Counted from the stretch's first letter, positions 8,793-18,209 are shown. The stretch is DNA of 43,077 bases from Nitrospira sp. (GCA_005116895.1 SWDO01000021.1:33209-76285), one strand, 5' to 3'. The notes: generated by a model not told the origin, from the letters alone. Program-made: numbers and translations.

Positions 8793-11039
8793 TTAGTTCA
8801 GCGCATTGAGCGCCGAACCCGCCTTGAACCACGCAATCTGCTGTGCTGTCATGCTGTGGTTCGCCTGGATGGTGAGCGCGTTGCCATCCGCCTTGTGGAT
8901 CGTTACCTGCACCGGCTTGCCAGGAGCCAGACTGTTCAGCCCCGTCACACTGATGCGGTCCTGCTGCTCGATCTTCTCGTAATCCTTCGGATCAGCGAAG
9001 GTCAACGCCAAGATCCCCTGCTTTTTCAAATTGGTCTCATGGATGCGTGCAAAACTCTTGGTGATGACGGCTTGCACGTTCAAGAACCGTGGAGACATAG
9101 CCGCGTGCTCACGGCTGCTGCCTTCGCCGTAATTTTCATCGCCGACGACAATCGACCCAATACCTTTCGTTTTGTACGCTCTGGCAATTTGCGCCATCGT
9201 GAGATTGGCTTCGCCGGTCAGAATGTTCGTACCCTTCCCCGGCTCTGACGAAAACGCGTTATTCGCTCCAAGGAACATATTGTCGCTGATCTTGTCGAGA
9301 TGTCCGCGGAACTTGAGCCAGGGACCAGCCGGGGAGATGTGGTCGGTCGTAGTCTTCCCCTTGGTCTTGATCAGAAGCGGCAGCTTGTCGAAGTCCTTGC
9401 CGTCCCACTTGGGAAACGGCTGCAATAGCTGCAATCGCTCGCTGGTCGGCGGAATGTCGACGGTCAAATTCGAACCGTCTGCAGCAGGTTCGACATACCC
9501 CTCTTCGCCCTTGGCGAAGCCCTTGGCCGGCAATTCCTCGCCCACCGGCGGCTGCAACTTGAACTCTTTGCCGTCCGCGCCCTTGACCGTCTGATTCACC
9601 GGGTCAAAGCCCAGATCGCCGGTGATGGCATAGGCGGTCACGACCTCCGGACTGGCGAGAAACGACAGTGTTTCACTGATCCCGTCGTTGCGGCCCGGGA
9701 AATTCCGGTTGAAAGAACTGACGATCGAATCCGCCTTGCCCTTCACGCCATCAGCCCGTTTCCACTGTCCGATGCAGGGGCCGCAAGAATTGGACAGCAC
9801 GGTGCCCCCCAGCTGCTCGAACGTGTCCAAGAACCCATCACGCTTCATGGTGTGATAAATACGCTCGGAGCCAGGCGAGACCAAAAACGAGGCCTTCGCC
9901 TTTAAGCCGGCCTTGAGCGCCTGTTGCGCGATGTGTGCCGACCGGCTGATGTCTTCATACGACGAATTGGTACAGCTGCCGATGAGCGCCGCCTTCAACT
10001 CGACCGGATAGCCCTTTTCTTGCGCTTCCGCCTTCAACTTCGAGATCGGCCTGGCCAAGTCCGGTGTATGCGGTCCGACCACATGCGGCTCGAGCGTTGA
10101 GAGATCGACTTCCACGATTTGATCGTAGTACTTCTCCGGCGACTGATAGACTTCAGGGTCGGCCACGAGTAGATTCTTCTGCGCCGTCGCCAAGCTCGAG
10201 AGATCCGCGCGATCCGTAATGTTCATGTAGGCGACCATCTTCTGGTCGAAGGGGAACACGGACGTCGTCGCCCCGAGCTCGGCGCCCATATTACAGATGG
10301 TGCCCTTCCCCGTCGCACTGATCGTTTCGGCGCCAGGACCGAAGTACTCGACGATCTTGTTCGTCCCACCTTTCACAGTGAGCAAGCCACAGAGATAAAG
10401 AATCACGTCCTTCGCCGATGCCCAACCACTCAGCTTGCCGGTCAGCTTCACACCGATCAATTTAGGATGGAGGACTTCCCAAGGCAGCCCGGCCATGACT
10501 TCGCCGGCATCCGCCCCGCCGACACCGATGGCCAATCCGCCCAACCCACCCCCGTTCGGCGTATGCGAGTCGGTTCCGATGATGAGACAGCCAGGGAATG
10601 CATAGTTTTCCAGTACGACTTGATGGATGATCCCGGCTCCCGGCTTCCAGAAACCAATGCCATATTTCTTCGCGGCGGACGCGAGGAAGTTATAGACTTC
10701 CTTGTTCTCGTCCAATGCGCGCGTCAGATCCTTCTGCGAGCCCATTTCGGCACGAATCAAGTGGTCGCAGTGGATCGTGCTCGGCACCGCAGCCCTCTTC
10801 TTGTTCGCCTGCATGAACTGCAGCACGGCCATCTGCGCCGTCGCGTCTTGCATCGCAACTCGGTCGGGACGGAGGGCCAACATGGCTTTGCCGCGCTCCC
10901 AGTTCTGCGTCTCGAAGTTGTCGGCATGCGAAACCAGGACCTTCTCAGCCAGCGTCAAGCCACGGCCGAATTTCTTTCGAGCCTTGTCAAAGACTCCCGG
11001 CATCTTGGCGTAAAGATTTTTAGCGAGATCTATCGACAT
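8793..11039 (-). CDS. acn: Aconitate hydratase
   Basis: 748 residues, matching the mitochondrial-type aconitase group. It isomerises citrate and isocitrate using a [4Fe-4S] cluster. The cluster cysteines are in GSCTNSSYED (near residue 384) and SNSCGPCIGQW (near 447-450). GTDSHTPNGGGLGGLAIGVGG is the substrate-binding signature in domain 1, and GEGSSREHAAM marks the swivelling C-terminal domain. Upstream is aclA and downstream icd, so citrate chemistry is grouped. The 135-nt spacer before it contains small hairpins. ATG 11039 is preceded by a weak purine-rich stretch (GGAGAAAACT). Confidence 0.96.
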   Translation of the reverse strand: MSIDLAKNLYAKMPGVFDKARKKFGRGLTLAEKVLVSHADNFETQNWERGKAMLALRPDRVAMQDATAQMAVLQFMQANKKRAAVPSTIHCDHLIRAEMGSQKDLTRALDENKEVYNFLASAAKKYGIGFWKPGAGIIHQVVLENYAFPGCLIIGTDSHTPNGGGLGGLAIGVGGADAGEVMAGLPWEVLHPKLIGVKLTGKLSGWASAKDVILYLCGLLTVKGGTNKIVEYFGPGAETISATGKGTICNMGAELGATTSVFPFDQKMVAYMNITDRADLSSLATAQKNLLVADPEVYQSPEKYYDQIVEVDLSTLEPHVVGPHTPDLARPISKLKAEAQEKGYPVELKAALIGSCTNSSYEDISRSAHIAQQALKAGLKAKASFLVSPGSERIYHTMKRDGFLDTFEQLGGTVLSNSCGPCIGQWKRADGVKGKADSIVSSFNRNFPGRNDGISETLSFLASPEVVTAYAITGDLGFDPVNQTVKGADGKEFKLQPPVGEELPAKGFAKGEEGYVEPAADGSNLTVDIPPTSERLQLLQPFPKWDGKDFDKLPLLIKTKGKTTTDHISPAGPWLKFRGHLDKISDNMFLGANNAFSSEPGKGTNILTGEANLTMAQIARAYKTKGIGSIVVGDENYGEGSSREHAAMSPRFLNVQAVITKSFARIHETNLKKQGILALTFADPKDYEKIEQQDRISVTGLNSLAPGKPVQVTIHKADGNALTIQANHSMTAQQIAWFKAGSALNALN

Positions 11040-11091
11040 AGTTTTCTCCGATTTTTGAATTTCTAGCTCTAGAACACGCCGTTTGTATCTC

Positions 11092-11126
11092 GCGAAGCCC
11101 GCTTCGCCCGCTCAGCGAGGCGAGCG
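11092..11126. repeat. Pair of small hairpins in the aclA-acn spacer
   Basis: GCGAAGC (11092-11098) pairs with GCTTCGC (11101-11107), and CGCTC (11109-11113) pairs with GAGCG (11122-11126). They lie in the 135-nt spacer, which also contains GTTTCAC (11167-11173), a word that recurs in other spacers of this window. The function is unknown; no terminator U-run is present. Confidence 0.35.
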
Positions 11127-11174
11127 TATCTCGTAAATGACTTGCGCTTCACAGACGACGCTTCACGTTTCACG

Positions 11175-12995
11175 CTACTTTAACGGTGGCACTTCCCGCC
11201 TCTTGGGTGCCGCGTAGTTCACCAGATAATCGAACAACCTGACCAAGCGGCTGTCCTGACGTTTCTGATCGACCCAATGGCCGATCAAGCCGATCGTCCG
11301 CGAGAGGATGAAGAAGCCGTTCAAACTATCGACCGGGAATCCGATATCGACCAACACGGCCGCCATCGTCCCATCTACGTTCAGAATGAGGTTATCCTTC
11401 TTTGCCGCCGTCACCTGCTCTACTTGTAGCGCAAAATCGAGGCACGGGGTCTTAATGTTCAAGCTCTTCACATAGCCGACCAACTCCTTCACCCGCTTGT
11501 CCGGATTGCGCAAGCTCTTCACGCGATGGCCGATACCGGGCACCGGACCATGGTTCTTCTTCATGTAGGTCAGGAATTCGTCGACCGTCATCTTATTGTC
11601 GACGGCATGCTTAAAGAACCGTCCGGCATCGGTGACAGCACCGCCGAAGCGTGGACCGATCATGATGAGGCCAGCAGCTACTGACTGCGACAGGCCGATG
11701 CCCGCGCAGGCCGCAAGGATCGTCCCATAGGCGCCACTGACGCAGGGGCCATGATCGGCTGAGAGCATCATGATGCGCTTAATGATTTCCGCATCCTGCT
11801 TGGAAATCAGCCGTTTGTCCCAGAGCAAGCCGATGACGTGCGGGATTTCATAGCCCTTATTGATAAGCTCGGAGGCCGGATACCCGTCGTAGCACGGTTC
11901 ATCACCCCGATCGTCGCTGATGGTCGTACGAATCAACGGCGCGACCATGACCTCGTCCGCCTTCATCGCCTCTTCGATCGACTTCGGCAGACGCGGCAAC
12001 ACGGCAGGCTCAACCGGCTCCTTTACCTGGCCGGACTTGAGCAGCTCCTGATAGGTGTCCTTGATCGCCGGACCGAGCGCTCCGAACGTCGCAGGGACGA
12101 TTGCACCTGATTTCTTGAGCGCATCGGACTTCGACCGGGCCGAGCCCTCACCCTTCATGCCTTCCTTGGCGCCGGCATGCCCGAACTTCATGCCCTTCGG
12201 CAGGCTCTCCTGGCAGAACCCGGAGACCACACCGATCAGCTTCACCCGACGCTTCTTCGCGCCGTACCACTCAGCTGCCCGCTCTTCGAGATCGCCGCCC
12301 ATTTCGCCGACAACGACGACGGCTTTCGTCTGTGGATCGTTCTCGAACATTTCGAGGTAGCTCACGTAGTCAGTACCGGGATAGGCATCGCCACCGATAC
12401 CGATCGCCGTCGTGATCCCGTCGGCGAACTGCGAGCAGATCCAGATGATTTCATTCGAGAGACCGCCCGACTTGGTAATGACGCCGAACGAGCCCTCGCG
12501 ATAGAGCTTTGACAGGACAAGATTGTCGAACGCGCCGCCGATCACACCCAACCGGCACGCGCCGGCGGAGATGATGCCGATCGAGGACGGACCGTTGAAC
12601 ACCTTTCCCAGTTTGCGCGCATGGGCACCGAGCAGCTTGGCGTCTTTTTCCGGCACGCCTTCGGTGATCATCGACACCACTTTAATGTGCGCATCGTCCA
12701 GTGCTTCCATCCCACCTTTCATCGCACGGTCCGCGCCGATATAGACGAGGCTCGTATTGATGGTCGGATGGTTCTTCGTCGCTTCCGCGATGGTCTTATA
12801 GATCGGAATGGCGATGAGGCCGCTGCCGTAGGGCACTTCATTGGTCTTGCCGGCGTCAGGCGGATACACGAACGCCTCAACGTTGAGCGGGCGCTTGATT
12901 AGATAGCAAAACTCCGCCATACGGCGGGCTGCATTGACACCGGCAGCGCCTCCCTGAATCACCACGCGGGTGTCTTTATTGGCCAGAATGCTCAT
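11175..12995 (-). CDS. aclA: ATP-citrate lyase, large (alpha) subunit
   Basis: 606 residues. With AclB it cleaves citrate to acetyl-CoA and oxaloacetate using ATP and CoA, the signature step of the reductive TCA cycle. The N-terminal half is SucD-like (SILANKDTRVVIQGG at the start; GHAGA with the phosphohistidine at H273). The C-terminal half is citrate-synthase-like, with ADHGP (H415) and GIGHRVKS (H490). ATG 12995 is chosen because GGAGGA lies six bases upstream. The longer frame starting at 13034 would add 13 residues (MLTAESFTVGGFS) not seen in the family. It follows aclB after 76 nt. This is the AclAB type rather than the citryl-CoA synthetase/lyase type of Aquificales. Confidence 0.96.
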   Translation of the reverse strand: MSILANKDTRVVIQGGAAGVNAARRMAEFCYLIKRPLNVEAFVYPPDAGKTNEVPYGSGLIAIPIYKTIAEATKNHPTINTSLVYIGADRAMKGGMEALDDAHIKVVSMITEGVPEKDAKLLGAHARKLGKVFNGPSSIGIISAGACRLGVIGGAFDNLVLSKLYREGSFGVITKSGGLSNEIIWICSQFADGITTAIGIGGDAYPGTDYVSYLEMFENDPQTKAVVVVGEMGGDLEERAAEWYGAKKRRVKLIGVVSGFCQESLPKGMKFGHAGAKEGMKGEGSARSKSDALKKSGAIVPATFGALGPAIKDTYQELLKSGQVKEPVEPAVLPRLPKSIEEAMKADEVMVAPLIRTTISDDRGDEPCYDGYPASELINKGYEIPHVIGLLWDKRLISKQDAEIIKRIMMLSADHGPCVSGAYGTILAACAGIGLSQSVAAGLIMIGPRFGGAVTDAGRFFKHAVDNKMTVDEFLTYMKKNHGPVPGIGHRVKSLRNPDKRVKELVGYVKSLNIKTPCLDFALQVEQVTAAKKDNLILNVDGTMAAVLVDIGFPVDSLNGFFILSRTIGLIGHWVDQKRQDSRLVRLFDYLVNYAAPKRREVPPLK

Positions 12996-13071
12996 CGAAA
13001 ATCCTCCAACAGTGAAGCTTTCAGCGGTCAGCATTCAGCCGACAGCTGAGGGCTGATAGCTGATTACTCTT

Positions 13072-14268
13072 TTACTTGTGCAGTGCTTTGTCGACGATAT
13101 CCGTCAGCGGGGTGTTGCGATCGAAGACGTTGATATCGAAACCTTCGTCCTTCAGCGCGCGCATCGCGTCCAACCCTTCTTTTTCACGCGGCCCGCCGCG
13201 GCGCACCCAAATCTTGACACCCTTCAACTTGCCGTCGCCCTTCGCCTTACGGAAGCCATTGATGATGCCGCCGAACGTTTTCTTCACATCCGTAAAGTTG
13301 GCAATCGCCCCGCCGACGATGATGTTCTTGATGCCCGGCAACGAACAGACTTTTTCCGTCAGCACTTCAACCGCCCAATCGGGGGGATCGCCGGAATACT
13401 CGGCATAGTTCGCCAACTTCCCGCCTCGCGCCACGACGGCATCGGAGTAATAGACGCTGGCGCCGCCGCCGGCGGGAAGCATCGCCGTATCGCCGCCAGG
13501 AATTTCGATGAATTTGACAGACCCTTTGATCTTGCTGTCGACGGCCATGACTTCCATTTCGTCTTTGCTGTACGAACGGCCGAATTCCGCAGCGAACTGG
13601 AAATTCCAATCCGGGTGGCGAAACTTGGCGTCACCATCGAGCAATGTCACGGCATCGAGCGCGACCAACTCGCCGTCGTTCTCGCGGGTCACGACGGGAT
13701 TCACCTCGAGATACTGCGCATCTTCGTTGTCGAAGCAACTAAACATCTTGCCGGCAAAGTCGGCCATCTTCTTCGCCAATGAACCGGTAAAACCTGCTTC
13801 TTTAGAAAGTTTTTCAAGCGCTTCGTGAGAGGGAGCCTGTCCCACGTCAAGGCACAATCGCTTCACGCGGTCCCAGTTCGATTCGACTTCGATCCCACCG
13901 CAGTTGGCCACGAGAATCTCGCTACCCTCGCGAGTCGATTTCACGGCGCAATAGTATTCTTCTTTGTGGGCAATCATTTCAGAGACGATGACTTGCGAAA
14001 CCGTAATGCTGCCGACCTGGCGGCCGATCATCTCTTTCGTCGCCGCCACGGCACCGGTCAGATCGAGGCCCACCTTCACCAACCCAAGCTTAAACCGGGA
14101 ACCGAGCGCTTCATGCGCTTTGGCGACCAATTTACTCTGCTTCATCCAGTCGTTGACGTGACCAAGCTTGGAGAGTTCGTCCGCAGAGGTCACAACCGCA
14201 TACTGTGGGACGTGAATTCCCCACTTCTTCATCAGTCCCATCCCGGGACCTTCCAACACCTTTGCCAT
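13072..14268 (-). CDS. aclB: ATP-citrate lyase, small (beta) subunit
   Basis: 398 residues. This is the ATP-grasp, SucC-like partner of AclA. The start is MAKVLEGPGMGLMKKWGIHVP. Nucleotide-binding elements include LVAKAHEALGSRFKLGLV near 47, EVNPVV near 199 and the GGGASVYYSDAVV segment near 272. The C-terminal IWVRRGGPREKEGLDAMR is characteristic of ATP-citrate lyase beta and unlike SucC. ATG 14268 is preceded by AAGGAGAACTCTC. It is the first gene of the rTCA block, so a promoter is expected within 14269-14448. That spacer is AT-rich around 14400-14450, with TATATT readable on the minus strand, but no convincing -35 box was found. Confidence 0.96.
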   Translation of the reverse strand: MAKVLEGPGMGLMKKWGIHVPQYAVVTSADELSKLGHVNDWMKQSKLVAKAHEALGSRFKLGLVKVGLDLTGAVAATKEMIGRQVGSITVSQVIVSEMIAHKEEYYCAVKSTREGSEILVANCGGIEVESNWDRVKRLCLDVGQAPSHEALEKLSKEAGFTGSLAKKMADFAGKMFSCFDNEDAQYLEVNPVVTRENDGELVALDAVTLLDGDAKFRHPDWNFQFAAEFGRSYSKDEMEVMAVDSKIKGSVKFIEIPGGDTAMLPAGGGASVYYSDAVVARGGKLANYAEYSGDPPDWAVEVLTEKVCSLPGIKNIIVGGAIANFTDVKKTFGGIINGFRKAKGDGKLKGVKIWVRRGGPREKEGLDAMRALKDEGFDINVFDRNTPLTDIVDKALHK

Positions 14269-14448
14269 GAGAGTTCTCCTTCGTATTCAACTGAGCCGAT
14301 CAGGGAGCCGGATTGTAACGGAAATCAACGGGATGACTCAAGACACCAGAGGAACTAAAATGAGGCGGATCAAAAGGCCTAGCGTGGAAGTTCTCGGTCT
14401 ATTTCTTACTAAACATCTAGAATATAAACGATTTGCCGTATCTGATTA

Positions 14449-15288
14449 TTACTTTGTAGACCGAAGAGACTGGCATCTGAGGCAAAAATATGCGCTCCGC
14501 TCCCCCTGAAAACGTCGGATGACCCCGCCACAGCGATTGGGACAGGGTCGCCCGGCTTTGCCATAGACCAGATGCCGCTGCTTGTATTGCCCTTCTGTTC
14601 CATCGGGAGCAAAAAAATCTCGGACGCTCGATCCGCCACAGGCAATCGCCTCATGGAGTACCTCACACATGATCTGGTAAAGCTTTTCAACCCTGGCCAC
14701 CGACAGTCTGCTGACCTGAACATGCGGGTGCAGACCGGCGCGAAAGAGAATTTCATTCGCATAGATATTCCCGACCCCGGCGATGACTTGTTGATGCATC
14801 AAGAGTGATTTGAGCCGGCCACGTCGCGTTTGCAACAGTCTCACAAAATCCTGCTGCGACGCGGAGAGCGGATCCAGCCCAAATCGGCGGGTGCGGTAGC
14901 GATCAAGTCCTGCTCTATCCAGCAGTGACAGTCGCCCAAACCGACGGGGATTCCAGTACCGTAATTCCTGTTCACGAGTGTCTTCAAATATCATCTTCAC
15001 ATGGACGTGCTGTGGGTGTTTCGTCGGCGTGGACTGGAACAGGAGGAGTCCGGTCATCCCAAGTTCGGCCACGACATAGCGACAGACCTTGTCCTTCACA
15101 AATCCAAGGGCCACACTCTTACCGAATCGCTCGACAGACTGCAGGCTGGCGCCGGGATACCACGATACGGTCGAGAATCCCTCCCGCACGATATCCGCCC
15201 GTCCGACCCACACCTCTCCTAATGGTGCGCCGAGGAGGCGAGAACGGATTTGTCGAGCCACGACTTCTGCTTCAGGGAGCTCAGGCAT
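14449..15288 (-). CDS. mutM: Formamidopyrimidine-DNA glycosylase (Fpg/MutM)
   Basis: 279 residues. It removes oxidised purines such as 8-oxoguanine and nicks the abasic site. The ATG at 15288 is chosen over the GTG one codon upstream because the catalytic proline must follow the initiator Met (MPELPEAEVV: P2 forms the Schiff base, E3 is the catalytic acid). FGKSVALGF near 56 supplies the conserved lysine, and GVGNIYANEILF is the helix-two-turn-helix region. The C-terminal zinc finger reads C-PNR-C then C-LR-CQ, so the first pair is CxxxC instead of the usual CxxC. There is no obvious operon partner besides the phosphatase gene 117 nt upstream. Confidence 0.94.
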   Translation of the reverse strand: MPELPEAEVVARQIRSRLLGAPLGEVWVGRADIVREGFSTVSWYPGASLQSVERFGKSVALGFVKDKVCRYVVAELGMTGLLLFQSTPTKHPQHVHVKMIFEDTREQELRYWNPRRFGRLSLLDRAGLDRYRTRRFGLDPLSASQQDFVRLLQTRRGRLKSLLMHQQVIAGVGNIYANEILFRAGLHPHVQVSRLSVARVEKLYQIMCEVLHEAIACGGSSVRDFFAPDGTEGQYKQRHLVYGKAGRPCPNRCGGVIRRFQGERSAYFCLRCQSLRSTK

Positions 15289-15405
15289 CACTCATCCAGG
15301 TTACGAGATAGAGAGAAATGCCATTACGCCATGAGGCTTGGAGGAAAGGCAAGCCGGTTAGGGATGAAGAAGATAAAGAAAGGTCAGCACAGAAGGGTAA
15401 TAGGA

Positions 15406-15816
15406 TTACGCGGCGCGGCGGAGTTGGCGCACCTGTTCAATGGCGACCTGAAGATTCGGTAGCGGCATGGCGCCAGGCCGTCTGGCCATGACCAACTTCA
15501 AGACCTCATCGTAGGTCCGGCCTTCCACGCAACAGAGATAGGCCATGACCACGGACACGGAGCGCCCCATACCGACCCGACAACAGACCAGCGTTCGCCC
15601 TTTGCGGACACGCGACTCAAGCCATTGCACCGCTTCTGCTAGCTTGGCAGGATCAACCTTGGCAAATTCTCGAAAGGGAATCCGATGATAGTCCACCCAG
15701 GCAGCCGGTGTGATCGTAAACTCTTCAGCCACTAGCAGCAGTGTGCCGACCACCTCAGGGGGCCCCTGCGCATCCTCGATGCTTCCCACCAGCAGATTAT
15801 CCGTAATCAAATGCAT
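15406..15816 (-). CDS. Dual-specificity protein phosphatase family protein
   Basis: 136 residues, a compact DSP/PTP domain. The signature CX5R loop is CRVGMGRS, with C79 as nucleophile and R85 binding phosphate. The residue before the nucleophile is Cys (C78) instead of the usual His. The general acid is probably the Asp in the FREFAKVD segment. PGAMPLPNLQVAIEQV is a typical DSP C-terminal helix. The substrate cannot be deduced; related small bacterial DSPs act on phosphoproteins, lipids or sugars. A TATACT box lies directly upstream of the ATG, so the mRNA may be nearly leaderless. Confidence 0.85.
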   Translation of the reverse strand: MHLITDNLLVGSIEDAQGPPEVVGTLLLVAEEFTITPAAWVDYHRIPFREFAKVDPAKLAEAVQWLESRVRKGRTLVCCRVGMGRSVSVVMAYLCCVEGRTYDEVLKLVMARRPGAMPLPNLQVAIEQVRQLRRAA

Positions 15817-15825
15817 CGTGTTGTC

Positions 15826-15853
15826 AGTATAACGCGCGTCTAATGAACGTCAA
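15826..15853 (-). promoter_or_regulatory. Promoter for the phosphatase gene
   Basis: On the minus strand TTGACG (15848-15853) and TATACT (15826-15831) are separated by 16 nt. The expected transcription start falls at about 15819, within three bases of the ATG at 15816, and there is no Shine-Dalgarno sequence. This predicts a leaderless or near-leaderless transcript. Confidence 0.65.
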
Positions 15854-15879
15854 GCGTTCTTGTTGGGTCTGCGGTGTGG

Positions 15880-15909
15880 TTGCGATTCTATTTCCCCGCC
15901 CGCTATACT
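15880..15909 (+). promoter_or_regulatory. Promoter for the zinc-ribbon gene
   Basis: TTGCGA (15880-15885) and TATACT (15904-15909) are separated by 18 nt on the plus strand. The expected start at about 15916 gives a 30-nt leader before the ATG at 15946. It is divergent from the phosphatase promoter. Confidence 0.6.
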
Positions 15910-15945
15910 CGACCTCGTCAATTGGGGAACGAATTTCTTCATCCT

Positions 15946-16305
15946 ATGGTCACTATCACTCAACAGGAAGTAGAACGGCGTCTGAACACGGTCCAATGCG
16001 CCATCTGCAAACAGTCCAGCTTTGCCATCGACGAACGGTTCATGGGAACCGATGGTGACTGGCGGGGCATCTGCAAAAAATGCTTCTACACCTTCCCCGT
16101 CTATACCGATATGGAGTTTTATGTCCGGACACAGCCGGACGTGCCGTTTCACTTGAAGGAGATTTCCTGCACGACCTGCAACCATCGCGGAGTCGACCTC
16201 GACTTCCGAGCTACGTTATCTGTGCGGGAATCCATCTACTTCGTGACCTGCAAGGGCTGCAAACGACAGTTCCCTGAGAAATCGTCACTGGAAGCGTTTG
16301 AATAA
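15946..16305 (+). CDS. Small double zinc-ribbon protein, unknown function
   Basis: 119 residues from ATG 15946. Four CxxC pairs are present: C18/C21, C43/C46, C75/C78 and C102/C105. They suggest two zinc ribbons, each of about 30 residues (CAIC...CKKC and CTTC...CKGC). There is no signal peptide or membrane segment, so it is presumably cytoplasmic. An upstream in-frame start at 15874 was rejected because it would cover the promoter. I do not recognise a named family. Such proteins often bind nucleic acid or act as assembly factors, but that is only inference. The small acidic gene follows 38 nt downstream. Confidence 0.75.
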   Translation: MVTITQQEVERRLNTVQCAICKQSSFAIDERFMGTDGDWRGICKKCFYTFPVYTDMEFYVRTQPDVPFHLKEISCTTCNHRGVDLDFRATLSVRESIYFVTCKGCKRQFPEKSSLEAFE

Positions 16306-16343
16306 GTCAGCCACAGCACTCCCTGCTGGTGTATACTGCTCGT

Positions 16344-16526
16344 ATGAGTGACAATCCAAAACAGCCAGACCAGTCTTTGCCGGAAGAAAAGCCGAAAGTG
16401 AGAAAAGAAATCCCCCTCATCGCTATTCAGGATGATGATGCGGTGATGGCCGAGGAAATGGCGGATCTGTTCGAGGAAGACAAGGTGTCCCACCAGCACG
16501 GCAGCTCGGAGCCGGAAGCGGACTAG
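16344..16526 (+). CDS. Small acidic protein, unknown
   Basis: 60 residues from ATG 16344. It is very acidic, with a Pro/Lys-rich N-terminus (PKQPDQSLPEEKPKVRKE) and a short acidic helix (AVMAEEMADLFEEDK). It has no recognised domain and is likely partly disordered. There is no Shine-Dalgarno sequence; a TATACT hexamer at 16332-16337 ends six bases before the ATG, so transcription could begin at the start codon. Coding status rests on clean frame usage and position after the zinc-ribbon gene; moderate confidence. Confidence 0.5.
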   Translation: MSDNPKQPDQSLPEEKPKVRKEIPLIAIQDDDAVMAEEMADLFEEDKVSHQHGSSEPEAD

Positions 16527-16755
16527 CCCGCCAAGCTTACAGTCATCAGCGTTCAGCATCATCAAACTTTTTGATCCAGACAACTGACTATCGCTCTTCA
16601 GCCCTGCGCTACTCAGGCGCTACGGCTCGTCTACGCTAAGCCTCAGGCTGCTTGGCATTGCAACTTCCTTCAGCTCATCGTTCCTTAGCCTGAGCTTCAA
16701 ACATGCACCTCCATTCTCATCCTGCGGACCGCAATCTTAAGCAGCTTCGAGACGA

Positions 16756-18171
16756 CTAACGAATCCTAGAATGTTCTAGTTCTGCACAACATGCATGATG
16801 TGGAATGCGTGACTTTGAGTTCCCGCCACTGCGGTGATCGCTTGATACAGAAACGAAATGGATAGAAATTGAATTCTCGTGCGGTCTGGCGATGCTTAAA
16901 GGTAAGACCACAGACTCCCGACCGGTGCTTGGTCCGGTTGCTCCATGGTCCACGTTCTGGATGAGCTTCGAGGTATAAAATAGAGATTCCCTCGTATTCA
17001 TGAACAACCACGGCACCCTCAGGCAGTAGATTTGCTGGGACCACCTCGTACCCTTTCCCCTTCGTTCTTTGTGAATGATTTTCTCAATCTGCACGATTGC
17101 GCCGCGATGCCATTCATCAAAAGCCGCGTTTTGAGGCGAGGCCAGGCGATCCTGCCGACCGATTTCTGGCCGGCCCGTCTCGTTGCATAGCCAGGCCCGC
17201 TTCTCACCTTTCAGTTCCCGCAGTTCGCTCACGACTCGATAGACATCCGGACGTCGGTCGACGATGGTCTTCCCGTCCTTTCGAAACAGCAGATAGGAAA
17301 ACTTCAGGGCGTCTTTGATGAAGCCGACCTCGCCGTCGATTTCCTGGATCGATACCGGAGGTTCCCAGGCCCGCTCTTCATGGCACCAGTCGTAGGGATT
17401 GATCAGGGCCGGACAGTTGTTTTCATGCAAGCAGGGGCTATAGACGGTGCAGCGCTTCTCTTGGAGCAATCGGTCACGCACCTGGTGTAGCGCACGGGAG
17501 GTTTCTCGTAAGGCCGGCTCCACGACCATGATCGTACCCTGCGGTGCAAGAAGCGCTAACAACTCCATCACGAGGCGACTTCGCATCGCGATCAGATCTG
17601 TCGCATCCGCATGGATCTCGTTCAGGCAGTTTGCAAGAATGATAAGATTGAATGGAGCCCTCGGTTCAACCTCTTTTACACACCCAGTCCGTGCAACATC
17701 TACCTTACTCGTTTGCAGGCTCGAGCCGGTCAGATCCGCTGTTCGGCAATACTTACTCCAGAGGCTTTCGGCTTGGTGGAGTGCCGTCATTGAACGGTCC
17801 ACGGCCACGACTGACAGCCCAGAGAGGCTCCCTCGCCTATGCCACCAGTCGAGAACAGCAAGTGCCCCAGTCCCAGGCCCAGAGCCTATGTCTAGCACCC
17901 AGAATGGTTCGTCAGCCTGGTGAACCGGCATCTCATCCAGAAGTACTTGAATCTTCGACAGATTCACCGGCAAAAAATAGTTGAGATAGGCGGCGGCAAA
18001 GGCTGGAGACTCGAGATAAGGACCGATCAGCGCACTGCGCTCTTTCGTAAAGAGCCTTGAGAGTTCAAGAACCGCAGAGGAGAGACGCTCTCGTGAAACC
18101 CCTTCGCTTTTGACTACATCCTCAATCACACTCAACAATGGGGACGAAAGGGTGACATTGTGGCTGCGCAT
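16756..18171 (-). CDS. Rsm22-type (mitochondrial ribosomal small-subunit) methyltransferase-like protein, probable frameshift near the 3' end
   Basis: The frame encodes 471 residues. The SAM-binding motif VLDIGSGPGTG is at 92-102, ANCLNEIH follows near 180, and the Rsm22-like four-cysteine cluster is C241, C247, C253, C263 (CTVYSPCLHENNC...WCHEE), a probable iron-sulfur site. The family is linked to ribosome small-subunit assembly. After about residue 374 (near 17055) the frame turns into unlikely sequence (RWSQQIYCLRVPWLF). The frame one base over reads GYEVVPANLLPEGAVVVHEYEG and stops at 16766. The junction lies in GGGGAAAGGG, so a one-base deletion or sequencing error is suspected. A TACACT box abuts the ATG and no ribosome site is seen. 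Confidence 0.7.
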   Translation of the reverse strand: MRSHNVTLSSPLLSVIEDVVKSEGVSRERLSSAVLELSRLFTKERSALIGPYLESPAFAAAYLNYFLPVNLSKIQVLLDEMPVHQADEPFWVLDIGSGPGTGALAVLDWWHRRGSLSGLSVVAVDRSMTALHQAESLWSKYCRTADLTGSSLQTSKVDVARTGCVKEVEPRAPFNLIILANCLNEIHADATDLIAMRSRLVMELLALLAPQGTIMVVEPALRETSRALHQVRDRLLQEKRCTVYSPCLHENNCPALINPYDWCHEERAWEPPVSIQEIDGEVGFIKDALKFSYLLFRKDGKTIVDRRPDVYRVVSELRELKGEKRAWLCNETGRPEIGRQDRLASPQNAAFDEWHRGAIVQIEKIIHKERRGKGTRWSQQIYCLRVPWLFMNTRESLFYTSKLIQNVDHGATGPSTGRESVVLPLSIARPHENSISIHFVSVSSDHRSGGNSKSRIPHHACCAELEHSRIR

Positions 18172-18209
18172 AGGCCTAGTGTATGCTCATCCTATTATGG
18201 AGGACAACT

